DNA of 64,000 bases, from NCBI GenBank assembly GCA_038226305.1, contig JBBRQN010000005.1, forward strand, positions 1 to 64,000, given 5' to 3'. Source of the stretch: JASLDZ01 sp038226305. GTDB taxonomy: Bacteria; Pseudomonadota; Alphaproteobacteria; Caulobacterales; Caulobacteraceae. The notes beneath the pieces were generated by a model. It had not been told where the DNA came from and ran no database searches. It worked only from the letters and a program-made list of their open reading frames with translations. This document shows, in pieces, positions 1 to 7,803 of the stretch (its first letter is position 1; every line of letters begins with the position of its first letter). Position numbers and translations under genes: made by a program.

Positions 1-233
1 AGCAACAACGCGCCAATATCGCGCATGGCGTGTTCAAGCTGACGATCGATGGCTTGCTCGGCCGCGTCGGATTGGCCCAGCGCGAGTTCGGCATTGGCCA
101 GCGCCACCCACAGCATCTGTGATGCCGGTACGGTGCGCGCCGCCGTTCGGAGCAAATCAGCCGCGCGCGGCATGTCGCGGGCCTGCAAGGCGGCCATTCC
201 CGCGGCAAGCAGATCGCCATGCGTTTGCGTCAA
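1..233 (-). CDS. TPR-repeat protein, N-terminal fragment (runs off left edge)
   Basis: An open minus-strand frame runs out of the window. From a TTG at 233 it begins MTQTHGDLLAAGMAALQ and continues with alternating small/large helix positions (LWVALANAELALGQSDAAEQ) typical of tetratricopeptide repeats, with about 77 residues visible. ATG at 197 is an alternative start. N-terminal TPR segments like this often precede aspartyl/asparaginyl beta-hydroxylase or sulfotransferase domains, but the rest is not visible, so function is unassigned. It is divergent from the NTF2-like gene at 368. GC content here is lower than in the bulk of the window. Confidence 0.45.
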   Translation of the reverse strand, partial: MTQTHGDLLAAGMAALQARDMPRAADLLRTAARTVPASQMLWVALANAELALGQSDAAEQAIDRQLEHAMRDIGALL

Positions 234-367
234 GTGTCTGGATGCCCGTGCAATTGGTTCGATGGCTGTGGTTTGCGCCGTGTCGTGGCGTTGTGCAAGG
301 TAGCACGCTGATATGCCGCGACTCGGACACGTGCGTTGCGAGCATCGATTGGCAAAAGGAGAGCGAC

Positions 368-769
368 ATGAAGCTTGGTCTCGCCGCATGGCATCGCGCA
401 ATGGCCGCCGGTTCCCCTGATGAACTTCTGAGCGAGCTCATCGCGGAGGACGCGGTGTTTCACTCGCCAGTGGTTCATACTCCGCAGGAAGGTCGTGCCA
501 AAGTGATGCTTTATCTCGGCGCGGCGGGTCAAGTGTTTGCCGATACTGGGTTTGTTTACGTCCGCGAACTGGTCGATGGCCCCGAGGCTTGCCTTGAATT
601 CACCGCGACGATCGATGGCATCCAAGTGAACGGGATCGATCTCATCCGCTTCGACCTCGAGGGGCGGATCGTCGATTTCAAGGTCATGGTCCGTCCGCTC
701 AAGGCCATCAACACCCTGCACCAGATGATGGGCGAACGGCTGTCGGGGTCGGGCGAGCCAGCACCTTAG
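368..769 (+). CDS. NTF2-like / SnoaL-like fold protein
   Basis: A 133-residue protein beginning MKLGLAAWHRAMAAG. It has the layout of a small alpha+beta NTF2-like barrel: N-terminal helices, a DAVFHSPVV strand, and a C-terminal 'GIDLIRFDLEGRIVDFKVMVRP' type strand pair cut by a charged turn. The fold is shared by polyketide cyclases, limonene epoxide hydrolases and many ligand-binding proteins, so no substrate can be named. The start is fixed by AAGGAGAG ending about 5 bases before ATG 368; longer upstream frames lack an RBS. GC content is about 55-58% in the lines sampled, against about 75% just downstream, suggesting a different history from the neighbouring genes. Confidence 0.7.
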   Translation: MKLGLAAWHRAMAAGSPDELLSELIAEDAVFHSPVVHTPQEGRAKVMLYLGAAGQVFADTGFVYVRELVDGPEACLEFTATIDGIQVNGIDLIRFDLEGRIVDFKVMVRPLKAINTLHQMMGERLSGSGEPAP

Positions 770-789
770 GCGCACCGCCGTTGTCCTGC

Positions 790-940
790 TCCCTTCCCCC
801 TCGATGGGGGAAGGGTCGGGGATGGGGGTGAAATCTCCGAAAGCGCCGGTGAGGTCTCGGGAGCTGTCGCCAGCGATTCTGTGGCTGACGTCGCGTCGTC
901 ACCCCCATCCCCAGCCCTTCCCCCATCGAGGGGGAAGGGA
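790..940. repeat. Large inverted repeat (REP/MITE-like), 41-base arms
   Basis: Bases 790-830 and 900-940 are reverse complements at 39 of 41 positions. Each arm itself contains a palindrome of the form CCCTTCCCCC-TCGA-GGGGGAAGGG. About 70 bases separate the arms. Short C/G-rich palindromes of this style are scattered between genes in Caulobacterales genomes. The element lies exactly where base composition shifts, and its right arm ends just upstream of the likely hpnK start. Confidence 0.85.
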
Positions 941-946
941 GCGAGA

Positions 947-1774
947 TTGATCGTCACCGCCGACGACTTCGGCGCGTCTTCCCAAGTCAACGAAGCCGTC
1001 GAGGCCGCGTTCACCCACGGCATCCTGCGCGCAGCCAGCCTGATGGTCGCCGCGCCCGGCTGCGACGATGCGGTGGAGCGCGCCCGGCGGCTGCCGTCCT
1101 TGCGCGTGGGCCTGCACCTCGTGCTCGTTGAGGGCCGCCCCGCGCTCCCCGCCGCCGAGCTCCCCGACCTCACCGGCCCGGACGGCTTCTTCCGGCGGGA
1201 CATGGCCGCCTGCGCGGTGGACATCTTCTTCAAGCCTGCCGCCCGTCGCCAGCTGCTGGCGGAGGTGAGCGCCCAGTTCGAGCGGTTCGCGGCCACCGGC
1301 CTGCCGCTGGATCACGTGAACACCCACAAGCACTTCCACCTGCACCCTACCATCGCTGGAGCGATCCTGACGGTGGGCGCGCGCCACGGCCTGCGCGCCA
1401 GCCGCGCCCCGGTGGAGCCTCGCAAGGTGCTCGCCGCCGTGGACCCTGAGCACACCCCGCCTCCCGCCTACGTCACCGAACCCTGGGCGCGGCTGGTGCG
1501 GGCGCGGTTCCGATCCAACGGGGTGAAGGTGGCCGACAACGTCTTCGGCCTCGCCTGGTCGGGCCACATGACCCGCGACCGGGTGCTGGGGATCGTGCGC
1601 AACCTGCCCCCGGGGCTGACCGAGCTCTACACCCACCCCGGCACCTCCGGCGGCTGGGAGGGCGAGGCGCAGGGCTACGACTATGCCGGGGAACTGGCGG
1701 CGCTGACCGATCCCGCCGTGATCGACGCCGTGCGCGAGAGCGGCGCGACGCTAGGCGGATTCAGCGACTTCTGA
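947..1774 (+). CDS. hpnK: HpnK/YdjC (ChbG)-family carbohydrate deacetylase
   Basis: Opens with IVTADDFGAS, the metal-binding TADDFG signature of YdjC/ChbG-type deacetylases, followed by HVNTHKHFHLHP and LYTHPG, which supply the histidines. Length (275 aa) fits the hopanoid-associated HpnK branch. ChbG removes acetyl groups from chito-oligosaccharides; HpnK is linked to hopanoid loci by context, and its substrate is not settled. No hopanoid genes are adjacent. I prefer the TTG at 947, because AAGGGAG lies 5-6 bases upstream and homologues begin just before this motif. The GTG at 881 would add a repeat-encoded, proline-rich leader and has no RBS. Confidence 0.75.
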   Translation: MIVTADDFGASSQVNEAVEAAFTHGILRAASLMVAAPGCDDAVERARRLPSLRVGLHLVLVEGRPALPAAELPDLTGPDGFFRRDMAACAVDIFFKPAARRQLLAEVSAQFERFAATGLPLDHVNTHKHFHLHPTIAGAILTVGARHGLRASRAPVEPRKVLAAVDPEHTPPPAYVTEPWARLVRARFRSNGVKVADNVFGLAWSGHMTRDRVLGIVRNLPPGLTELYTHPGTSGGWEGEAQGYDYAGELAALTDPAVIDAVRESGATLGGFSDF

Positions 1775-1818
1775 GGATCGCGGGGGCTTGCGGCCGCCAC
1801 TCCCCGCCGCTATTGCAT

Positions 1819-1835
1819 TTGAGACTTACTCTCAA
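1819..1835 (+). promoter_or_regulatory. Fur-box-like palindrome
   Basis: TTGAGACTTACTCTCAA is a perfect 6-5-6 inverted repeat. Compared with the 7-1-7 Fur core TGAGAATNATTCTCA it differs only at two symmetric positions. It abuts the AAGGA ribosome-binding site of the PepSY-type gene, so bound repressor would block expression. Iron control fits because PepSY membrane proteins often accompany iron uptake. The assignment to Fur is inference. Confidence 0.5.
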
Positions 1836-1846
1836 GGAACGTGATC

Positions 1847-2332
1847 TTGGCGCAGACGAAGACGGCGCGCGGCGGGGCCGCGGCGACCATGGCGCTGCTG
1901 CGCCGCTGGCACGTGTATGTGAGCGTGTTCGTGGGGCCGAGCCTCGTGTTCTTCGCCATCACCGGGGCCCTGCAGACCTTCCGCATCCCCGACCGGCCCG
2001 ACGCGCCTGCCATCGTCCAGAAGCTGGCGCGGGTGCACAAGGACGACGTGTTCGCCCTCAAGCCGTCCCGCCCACCTCGGCCCGAGGCTAAGGGTGAACG
2101 TGCCGATGCCAAGACCTCTGCCCGGGCCGAAGTTCCTGCCGCTGGCAAGGGTGCCAAGCCCAAGCGGGCCTCCGAACTGGTGAAATGGGTGTTCGCGCTG
2201 ATCTCCGTGGCGATCGCGGTCACCACCGGCATCGGCCTGTGGATGGCGCTGGTCTATCACCGCGAGCGGCGGCTGATCTGGGCGCTGTTCCTGGCTGGCG
2301 CGATCCTGCCTGCCCTCGTTCTGGCCTTCTGA
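1847..2332 (+). CDS. PepSY-associated transmembrane protein (short)
   Basis: A 161-residue membrane protein. An N-terminal amphipathic RRWHVYVSVFVGPSLVFF helix leads into a first membrane span with the 'H-x-Y-xx-x-F-x-G-P' look of PepSY-associated proteins. A Lys/Ala/Pro-rich extracytoplasmic stretch follows, then two spans (about residues 108-130 and 140-160). Full-length PepSY-TM reductases are around 400-500 aa, so this is a minimal member. The start is chosen at TTG 1847 because AAGGA is 8 bases upstream; GTG 1841 is only 2 bases from it. The overlapping Fur-like box suggests iron-repressed expression and a role near ferric-siderophore handling, which is inferred. Confidence 0.6.
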   Translation: MAQTKTARGGAAATMALLRRWHVYVSVFVGPSLVFFAITGALQTFRIPDRPDAPAIVQKLARVHKDDVFALKPSRPPRPEAKGERADAKTSARAEVPAAGKGAKPKRASELVKWVFALISVAIAVTTGIGLWMALVYHRERRLIWALFLAGAILPALVLAF

Positions 2333-2341
2333 CACCGCTGA

Positions 2342-2357
2342 ACGCGCGTAAGCGCGT
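2342..2357 (+). terminator. Hairpin after PepSY-type gene
   Basis: ACGCGC-GTAA-GCGCGT forms a perfect 6-bp stem with a GNRA-type loop, 10 bases after the stop codon. There is no following T-run, so intrinsic termination is uncertain. Confidence 0.3.
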
Positions 2358-2430
2358 CACCTGCGGCCAAGGGCGTCGCCGATCGAGCGTGCGCCTTCGC
2401 ATGTGCGAGCAAATGGCTTAAAGTCGCGGC

Positions 2431-3426
2431 ATGAACGCGATGAATGTCAGCCTCGACCGCACCGGGCTCATCCCTCCCGATCGCGATGCTTCGGCCTGGG
2501 CCTCGCCGCCCCCCGGCAAGGCCATCAAGTGGGGGTCTGACGATCACAAGGTGCTGTTCTCGCGCCTGCTGCTCGACACCTTCGATCCCTACCGCCCCGC
2601 CCTGATCGACTGGCCCAAGCTTGAGCCAGACGCCCAGAACCGGGTCACCTCCCTGCCCATCTGGGACATCGCTGTGCAGACCGAGGGCAAGGCCGGCACG
2701 CGGATGCAGAACTACGCCGACCTCCTCACTGACCCCCTCCTGAAGAAGGCGCTGGATCTCAACGCTTTCGAGGAGCGCCGGCACAAGCTCGTGCTCTCCG
2801 GCCTCGTGGGCGCCTACGGCATCCCGCTGGAGCCCGAGCCCGAGTACAAGGTGCCGAAGGACCGGGAGTGGGCCTACATGGTCACCGGCTTTTCGGAGTG
2901 CATCGACAGCTTCTTCGCCTTCGGCCTGTTCGAGACGGCGCGGCGCTCCGGCTTCTTCCCGGCCGAGCTGGTCGATACCTTCGAGCCCGTGGTCCACGAA
3001 GAGGGCCGCCACATCGTGTTCTTCGCCAACTGGGTGGAGTGGCGGCGCAGGCAGCTGAACCCCTTCCAGCGCATCGCCTTCGAGATGAAGGTCTGGGCCG
3101 TGTGGGTGTTCCTCGCCTGGGAACGCATGGGCATCGCCGGCAGCATCGACGAGAAGGGCGACGCACAGAAGGACAAGGTGGCTCAGAAAGCCGACGCCAA
3201 CTTCACTGTCACCGGTGCCAGCCAGGTGGGCGAAGACCTCGACGTGGCCGAGCTGATGCAGCTCTGCCTGGAGGAGGACGCGCGCCGCCTCGGCCAGTAC
3301 GACCCCCGCCTCAAGCGCCCGGTCTTTGTGCCAAACCTCGTCCGGATCGCGCGCGCCACCTTCCTGAAGACGCCCGCGGAGAAGGCGGCTCGAAAGCCGG
3401 TGCGCCTGCAGGTCGCCACGGCGTGA
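2431..3426 (+). CDS. Ferritin-like (diiron) domain protein
   Basis: A 331-residue protein without a signal peptide. Two helix-borne clusters, NAFEERRHKLVLSG (about residues 111-124) and VVHEEGRHIVFFANW (about 189-203), give paired E-x-x-R-H / E-E-x-x-H ligands of a ferritin-like four-helix carboxylate-bridged iron site. A further EEDARR helix lies near residue 280. Such proteins are oxidases, oxygenases or iron stores; I cannot name the reaction. It is translationally coupled to the lipocalin, whose GTG overlaps the stop by 4 bases (GTGA). With the Fur-like site upstream, an oxidative or iron-stress role is plausible but unproven. Confidence 0.65.
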   Translation: MNAMNVSLDRTGLIPPDRDASAWASPPPGKAIKWGSDDHKVLFSRLLLDTFDPYRPALIDWPKLEPDAQNRVTSLPIWDIAVQTEGKAGTRMQNYADLLTDPLLKKALDLNAFEERRHKLVLSGLVGAYGIPLEPEPEYKVPKDREWAYMVTGFSECIDSFFAFGLFETARRSGFFPAELVDTFEPVVHEEGRHIVFFANWVEWRRRQLNPFQRIAFEMKVWAVWVFLAWERMGIAGSIDEKGDAQKDKVAQKADANFTVTGASQVGEDLDVAELMQLCLEEDARRLGQYDPRLKRPVFVPNLVRIARATFLKTPAEKAARKPVRLQVATA

Positions 3427-4046
3427 AACGCGCCCTCGCCCCCCGCCTGGCGCTGGTCGCCCTGGCGGCGGTGGGGCTGGGGATGGGTGCCTGCGCCAGC
3501 CAGCCTCCGCTGCCCCTGGCCAAGTCGGTCGACGTGCAGCGCATGTACGGTGGCTGGTACATCGTGGCGACGATCCCGAACGCCTTCGAGCGTGGAATGG
3601 TGCAGCCCTACGACGTCTACTCGCAGCGGCCGGACGGCGACATCCGGGAGGACTTCTACGTCCGCCGCGGATCGGTCACGGCGAAGCAGGATCACTTCAC
3701 CGTCCACGACTGGGTAAAGCCCGGCACGGGCGGGGCGCACTGGCGGGTGCAGCTTTTCTGGCCGGTGAACCTGCCGTTCCTGGTGCTCTACGTGGACCCC
3801 GACTATCGCTTCGTCATGTACGGCGAAGAGGATCGCAAGATCGGCTGGATCTACTCCCGAACGCCGGACATCAGCGACGCGGACTATCAGGCCCTGCTCA
3901 ATCGCTTCGCCGGGTTGGGCTACGACCCAACCCGGTTCCGCAAGATCATCCACAAGCCCGGCCAGATCGGCGCGCCGGGCTTCTGGAGCGACGGGATCAA
4001 GCCGCCGGGCGCCACCCCGAAGGGCGGCCCCGGCGCGCCCGCCTAG
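3423..4046 (+). CDS. Lipocalin-family outer-membrane lipoprotein (Blc-like)
   Basis: A 207-aa protein with a lipoprotein signal (MKRALAPRLALVALAAVGLG, then GAC lipobox with Cys about 25). The mature region starts with the lipocalin G-x-W motif in MYGGWYIVATIPN, followed by alternating strands and a late PDYRFVMYGEED strand typical of bacterial Blc lipocalins, which bind lysophospholipids or fatty acids at the outer membrane. GTG 3423 is the start and overlaps the previous stop, so the ferritin-like and lipocalin genes form one unit. Its stop shares CTAG with the convergent M61 gene. Confidence 0.75.
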   Translation: MKRALAPRLALVALAAVGLGMGACASQPPLPLAKSVDVQRMYGGWYIVATIPNAFERGMVQPYDVYSQRPDGDIREDFYVRRGSVTAKQDHFTVHDWVKPGTGGAHWRVQLFWPVNLPFLVLYVDPDYRFVMYGEEDRKIGWIYSRTPDISDADYQALLNRFAGLGYDPTRFRKIIHKPGQIGAPGFWSDGIKPPGATPKGGPGAPA

Positions 4047-5998
4047 GTTCGCGGCGCGAGCAGGGCGTCCAGACCCGCGGGCGTCTTGCCCAGGGCTTCC
4101 AGGTGCGGGTAGCGCAGGCCGCCGTGGTAATCGATCTTCACGGTCTTGTAGCGGTCGCCGCTCTTGATCAGGAGTTCCACCGCCGGTCCGGCGCCCTTGG
4201 CGGCGGTGACGGCCTTCTTCAGCCCGTCGGCGTCATAGGCGGTGCCGTTCACCGCCACGATGGTCTGCCCCGCTACGATGGACTGCTTGAACGCCGGGCC
4301 CTCCCACAGAACGTCGCCGATCACGCCCGTGCCCGCGACGGAGAGGCCGAGCGAATAGGTGAAGTCGCTGGACTTGCGCACGCCCTCCGCGGTCTTCTGC
4401 ACGTCCGAAGGCTTGTCGGTGTAGACGAGCTGGTAGCCGCCGGCCTTGATCCACGCCAAGGGGGCGCCGGGGCCGTGGCCATACAGGCGGTCGTTCAGGA
4501 ACTTGGCCCAGTCGTAGGGCATCACGCCGTTCAACGTCTTCACCACGTCTTCGAAGGTGTAGGTCACCTCGGTGAAGCTGCCGTTGTAGACGCCGAAGAA
4601 CGCTGAGGCGAAGTCGTCGAGCGACTTTGCGCCACCGGTCTTGGCGCGGATCATCTGGTCGGCCTCCAGCCAGATCAGCTGGCCTTCGGAGTAGTAGTCT
4701 TCGCTGCGCTGCCACGAGCGCCAGGCGATGGGGCGGCGGCTGGTGATGATCGGGTCGTTGGTGGTGTCGATCATGCCGCGCCACTCGCGGCCGATGCGGG
4801 CGTCGTACTGCGCGGCGGTGAGCGCCAGCTCGTCCAGCGCCTGCTGCTTGGTCCACAGGCCCGCGCGGGCGGCCAGAATGTAGCCCCAGTACTGCGTCTG
4901 CCCCTCATAGACCCACAGGAGCGAGTCACGCATGGGCGTGGAGTAGTCGGGCGTCCACAGGTCGGCCCCGCGGCGGAACTTGCCATCCCAGCTGTGGGTA
5001 TATTCGTGGGGCAGGAGATCGCGGTCGGCCGCGGCCTTGTCCCACTCCGTGAAGTAGTTGGCACCCACGCCGTTCTCGGAGGAACGGTGATGCTCCAGCC
5101 CCTGGCCGCTCATCTTCTCCGACAGGGAAAGCAGGAAGTCATAGTGGTCGTAGTGGTGCGCGTTGAACACCTTGTAGGCCTGCTGCACGAGCTTCCTGTG
5201 CGGCTCGATCTGCTCGGGCTTGGCTTCCAGCTGTTCCGGCTTGTCGGCGAAGACGTTGAGGAACACGGGCACCTTGGCGCCCGGGTCGAGGTCGATGCGC
5301 TTGGCGTTGATGCCGGCGTACATCGGCGAATCGATCAGGATGTCGAGCGGGGTCACCGCGAACTTCGTGGTCGCGCCCGAGGTCTTGGCACCGTCCAGCG
5401 CGGTGGCGAACTTCCAGCCCTCCGGCAGGGTGACGGTGGGCTCCACGCTGATGCGGCGCGCGTAGTAGCCCGCCGGATAGAAGGTCATCGCCAGCCACTG
5501 CAGGTTCAGCATCTCCGGCGTCATGGTGACCCGGCCCTGGTTGGTGGACGTCGGCGACACGTGCTGGAATTCCAGATCCAGCGCCTTGGCCCCCGCGGGC
5601 ACGGTGACGTGGAAGGCGAAGACGTTGGTGGGATCTCGCACCCACTCCACCCGCTTGCCGTCCGCGGTGATGATCAGGCCCGCCATCTGGTCGAGCGAGT
5701 TGCGGGGCCCGTGGCCGCCCGGCACCCACTGCGGGAACAGCAGCGTCATCGGCCCGGAGCCGGAGACGGGGATGGTCTCCTTGATGCGGAAGATGTGCCG
5801 GTCGAGGTCGGTGGCGTTCACGTCCAGGCGGATCGTGCCGCCGGGATAGGCCACGTCCTGCGCCGCGGGGATCGCCCGCTCGTTGGGGGACGGGCCGTGC
5901 ATGGGCAGGGGCGGCGTCTGCGCGAACGCAGCGGTGGCCAGCGACAGAGCGGCGGTGGCGAGGAGGACGCCGCGAAGGGCGGTGGGGCGCAGGTTCAA
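4043..5998 (-). CDS. M61-family (glycyl) aminopeptidase with PDZ domain, exported
   Basis: A 651-residue protein. TTG 5998 begins a clear signal peptide (MNLRPTALRGVLLATAALSL, cleavage after AFA). An N-terminal beta domain precedes the zinc site HEYTH (about residues 331-335), followed by a helical thermolysin-like domain with an E in YEGQTQYWG. A C-terminal PDZ-like domain has GLSVAGTGVIGDVLWEGPA and IVAVNG motifs. This order (beta domain, M61 catalytic, PDZ) matches the family, which cleaves N-terminal Gly/Ala residues. It is predicted periplasmic. The gene is convergent with the lipocalin and divergent from mmsA. Confidence 0.85.
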   Translation of the reverse strand: MNLRPTALRGVLLATAALSLATAAFAQTPPLPMHGPSPNERAIPAAQDVAYPGGTIRLDVNATDLDRHIFRIKETIPVSGSGPMTLLFPQWVPGGHGPRNSLDQMAGLIITADGKRVEWVRDPTNVFAFHVTVPAGAKALDLEFQHVSPTSTNQGRVTMTPEMLNLQWLAMTFYPAGYYARRISVEPTVTLPEGWKFATALDGAKTSGATTKFAVTPLDILIDSPMYAGINAKRIDLDPGAKVPVFLNVFADKPEQLEAKPEQIEPHRKLVQQAYKVFNAHHYDHYDFLLSLSEKMSGQGLEHHRSSENGVGANYFTEWDKAAADRDLLPHEYTHSWDGKFRRGADLWTPDYSTPMRDSLLWVYEGQTQYWGYILAARAGLWTKQQALDELALTAAQYDARIGREWRGMIDTTNDPIITSRRPIAWRSWQRSEDYYSEGQLIWLEADQMIRAKTGGAKSLDDFASAFFGVYNGSFTEVTYTFEDVVKTLNGVMPYDWAKFLNDRLYGHGPGAPLAWIKAGGYQLVYTDKPSDVQKTAEGVRKSSDFTYSLGLSVAGTGVIGDVLWEGPAFKQSIVAGQTIVAVNGTAYDADGLKKAVTAAKGAGPAVELLIKSGDRYKTVKIDYHGGLRYPHLEALGKTPAGLDALLAPRT

Positions 5999-6166
5999 GG
6001 GAGGGGGGCTCCGGCAGGGGCCGCACGGATCGCGCGGACGAGCGGTAATCTTTAACGCCGGTTCGAAGCGGAGCAAGCGGCCCCGCCACGCTTTCGGCGT
6101 CGCCGTGCGGGTGCTAACCGTCCGCGCAATGAAGCGGTCGCAGGAGCGGCCCGACTTGAGGAAACC

Positions 6167-7675
6167 ATGCGCGAGATCGACCACTTCGTGAACGGCGCCG
6201 CCTTCAAGGGCGCCTCGGGCAGCTTCGGCGACATCTTCGATCCCAACACGGGCGCCGTTCAGGCGCGGGTGCAGCTTGGCACGGTGGCCGAGCTCGATGC
6301 GGCCGTGCAGTCGGCGGCGAAAGCGCAGGCGCAATGGGGTCAGGTGAACCCGCAGCGCCGGGCGCGGGTGATGTTCGAGTTCAAGCGGCTGGTCGAAGCC
6401 AACATGACCCAGCTCGCCGAGATGCTCTCCGCCGAGCATGGCAAGGTGGTGGCCGACTCCAAGGGCGACGTGCAGCGGGGCCTGGAGGTGATCGAGTTCG
6501 CCTGCGGGATCCCCCACGCCCTGAAGGGCGAATACACCGAAGGCGCGGGGCCGGGGATCGACGTCTACTCCATGCGTCAGCCCCTGGGGGTGTGCGCTGG
6601 CATCACCCCGTTCAACTTCCCCGCCATGATCCCGATGTGGATGTTCGGCGTGGCCATCGCCTGCGGCAACAGCTTCATCCTCAAGCCCTCGGAGAAGGAC
6701 CCCAGCGTTCCGGTGCGCCTGGCAGAGTTGATGATGGAGGCCGGAGCGCCCGCGGGCGTGCTCAACGTGGTGCACGGCGACAAGACGGTGGTGGACGCGA
6801 TCCTGCACCACCCCCTGATCCGGGCGGTGAGCTTCGTCGGCTCCTCCGACATCGCGCAGTACGTTTATGCGACGGGCGCCGCCAACGGGAAGCGCGTGCA
6901 GGCCATGGGCGGCGCCAAGAACCACGGCATCGTCATGCCCGACGCCGACATGGCGCAGGTGGTGAAGGACTTGTCCGGCGCCGCGTTCGGCTCGGCGGGC
7001 GAACGCTGCATGGCCCTGCCGGTCGTGGTGCCCGTGGGCGCGAAGACCGCCGACGAGCTGCGCGAGCGGCTGGTGGCCGAGATCGAGACCCTGAAGGTGG
7101 GCGTCTCCACCGATGAGGGTGCCCACTACGGCCCCGTAGTGTCGCTGGCGCACAAAGAGCGCGTGGAGAGCTACATCCAGATGGGCGTGGACGAGGGCGC
7201 CGAGCTCGTGGTCGACGGCCGCGGCTTTGAGCTTCAGGGCTCGGAGAAGGGCTTCTTCGTCGGCCCGACCCTGTTCGACCATGTGAAGCCGGGCATGAAG
7301 ACCTACCAGGAGGAGATCTTCGGCCCCGTGCTGCAGATCGTGCGTGCGGCTTCGTACGAGGAGGCGGTGTCGCTGGCATCAGACCACCAGTACGGCAACG
7401 GCGTGGCGATCTTCACCCAGAACGGTCGCGCCGCGCGCGATTTCGCGGCGCGCGTGCAGGTGGGCATGGTGGGCATCAACGTGCCGATCCCGGTGCCCGT
7501 CGCCTACCACACCTTCGGCGGCTGGAAGCGCTCCGCCTTCGGCGACACCAACCAGCACGGCATGGAAGGCGTGAAGTTCTGGACCAAGGTGAAGACGGTG
7601 ACCGCCCGCTGGCCGGATACCGCGCTGGAAGGCGCGCATGTGGACTCAAGCTTTGTTATCCCGACGATGGCGTAG
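6167..7675 (+). CDS. mmsA: Methylmalonate-semialdehyde dehydrogenase (CoA-acylating)
   Basis: A 502-aa ALDH-superfamily enzyme. It converts methylmalonate semialdehyde to propionyl-CoA at the end of valine degradation, and can use malonate semialdehyde. Key features are PLGVCAGITPFNFPAMIP at the NAD-binding region, GGAKNH, and the nucleophile Cys281 in SAGERCMALPV, the MMSDH form of the ALDH active site. Length is standard. GAGGAAACC precedes ATG 6167. It heads a run of valine-pathway genes (acyl-CoA dehydrogenase, hydrolase, mmsB), separated from the second gene by a REP-like repeat. Confidence 0.95.
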   Translation: MREIDHFVNGAAFKGASGSFGDIFDPNTGAVQARVQLGTVAELDAAVQSAAKAQAQWGQVNPQRRARVMFEFKRLVEANMTQLAEMLSAEHGKVVADSKGDVQRGLEVIEFACGIPHALKGEYTEGAGPGIDVYSMRQPLGVCAGITPFNFPAMIPMWMFGVAIACGNSFILKPSEKDPSVPVRLAELMMEAGAPAGVLNVVHGDKTVVDAILHHPLIRAVSFVGSSDIAQYVYATGAANGKRVQAMGGAKNHGIVMPDADMAQVVKDLSGAAFGSAGERCMALPVVVPVGAKTADELRERLVAEIETLKVGVSTDEGAHYGPVVSLAHKERVESYIQMGVDEGAELVVDGRGFELQGSEKGFFVGPTLFDHVKPGMKTYQEEIFGPVLQIVRAASYEEAVSLASDHQYGNGVAIFTQNGRAARDFAARVQVGMVGINVPIPVPVAYHTFGGWKRSAFGDTNQHGMEGVKFWTKVKTVTARWPDTALEGAHVDSSFVIPTMA

Positions 7676-7685
7676 CCCTACTCAA

Positions 7686-7787
7686 TTCCCGCTCATCCCT
7701 GCGCACGCGGGGATCCAGGCTGGTGTCCGCACCGGTCGTAGATGAGCTGTACGGACTGGCTCCCCGCGTGCGCGGGGATGAGCGGAA
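7686..7787. repeat. REP-like palindromic intergenic element
   Basis: Bases 7686-7713 and 7761-7787 are near-perfect reverse complements (one extra C, one T/C change). They contain the core CTCATCCC-GCGCACGCGGGG, which also folds on itself. The CATCCCCGCG...CGCGGGGAT type is a widespread alphaproteobacterial intergenic repeat. It sits between mmsA and the acyl-CoA dehydrogenase, where the mRNA would form a strong stem that could uncouple expression or protect mRNA ends. Confidence 0.85.
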
Positions 7788-7803
7788 GAGAAGAAGCTAG
7801 GCG

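Noticed and set aside
7686..7787. Possible insertion sequence remnant
   Set aside because: Only a palindromic element of about 100 bases with no transposase fragment or target duplication seen; a REP-like repeat explains it.
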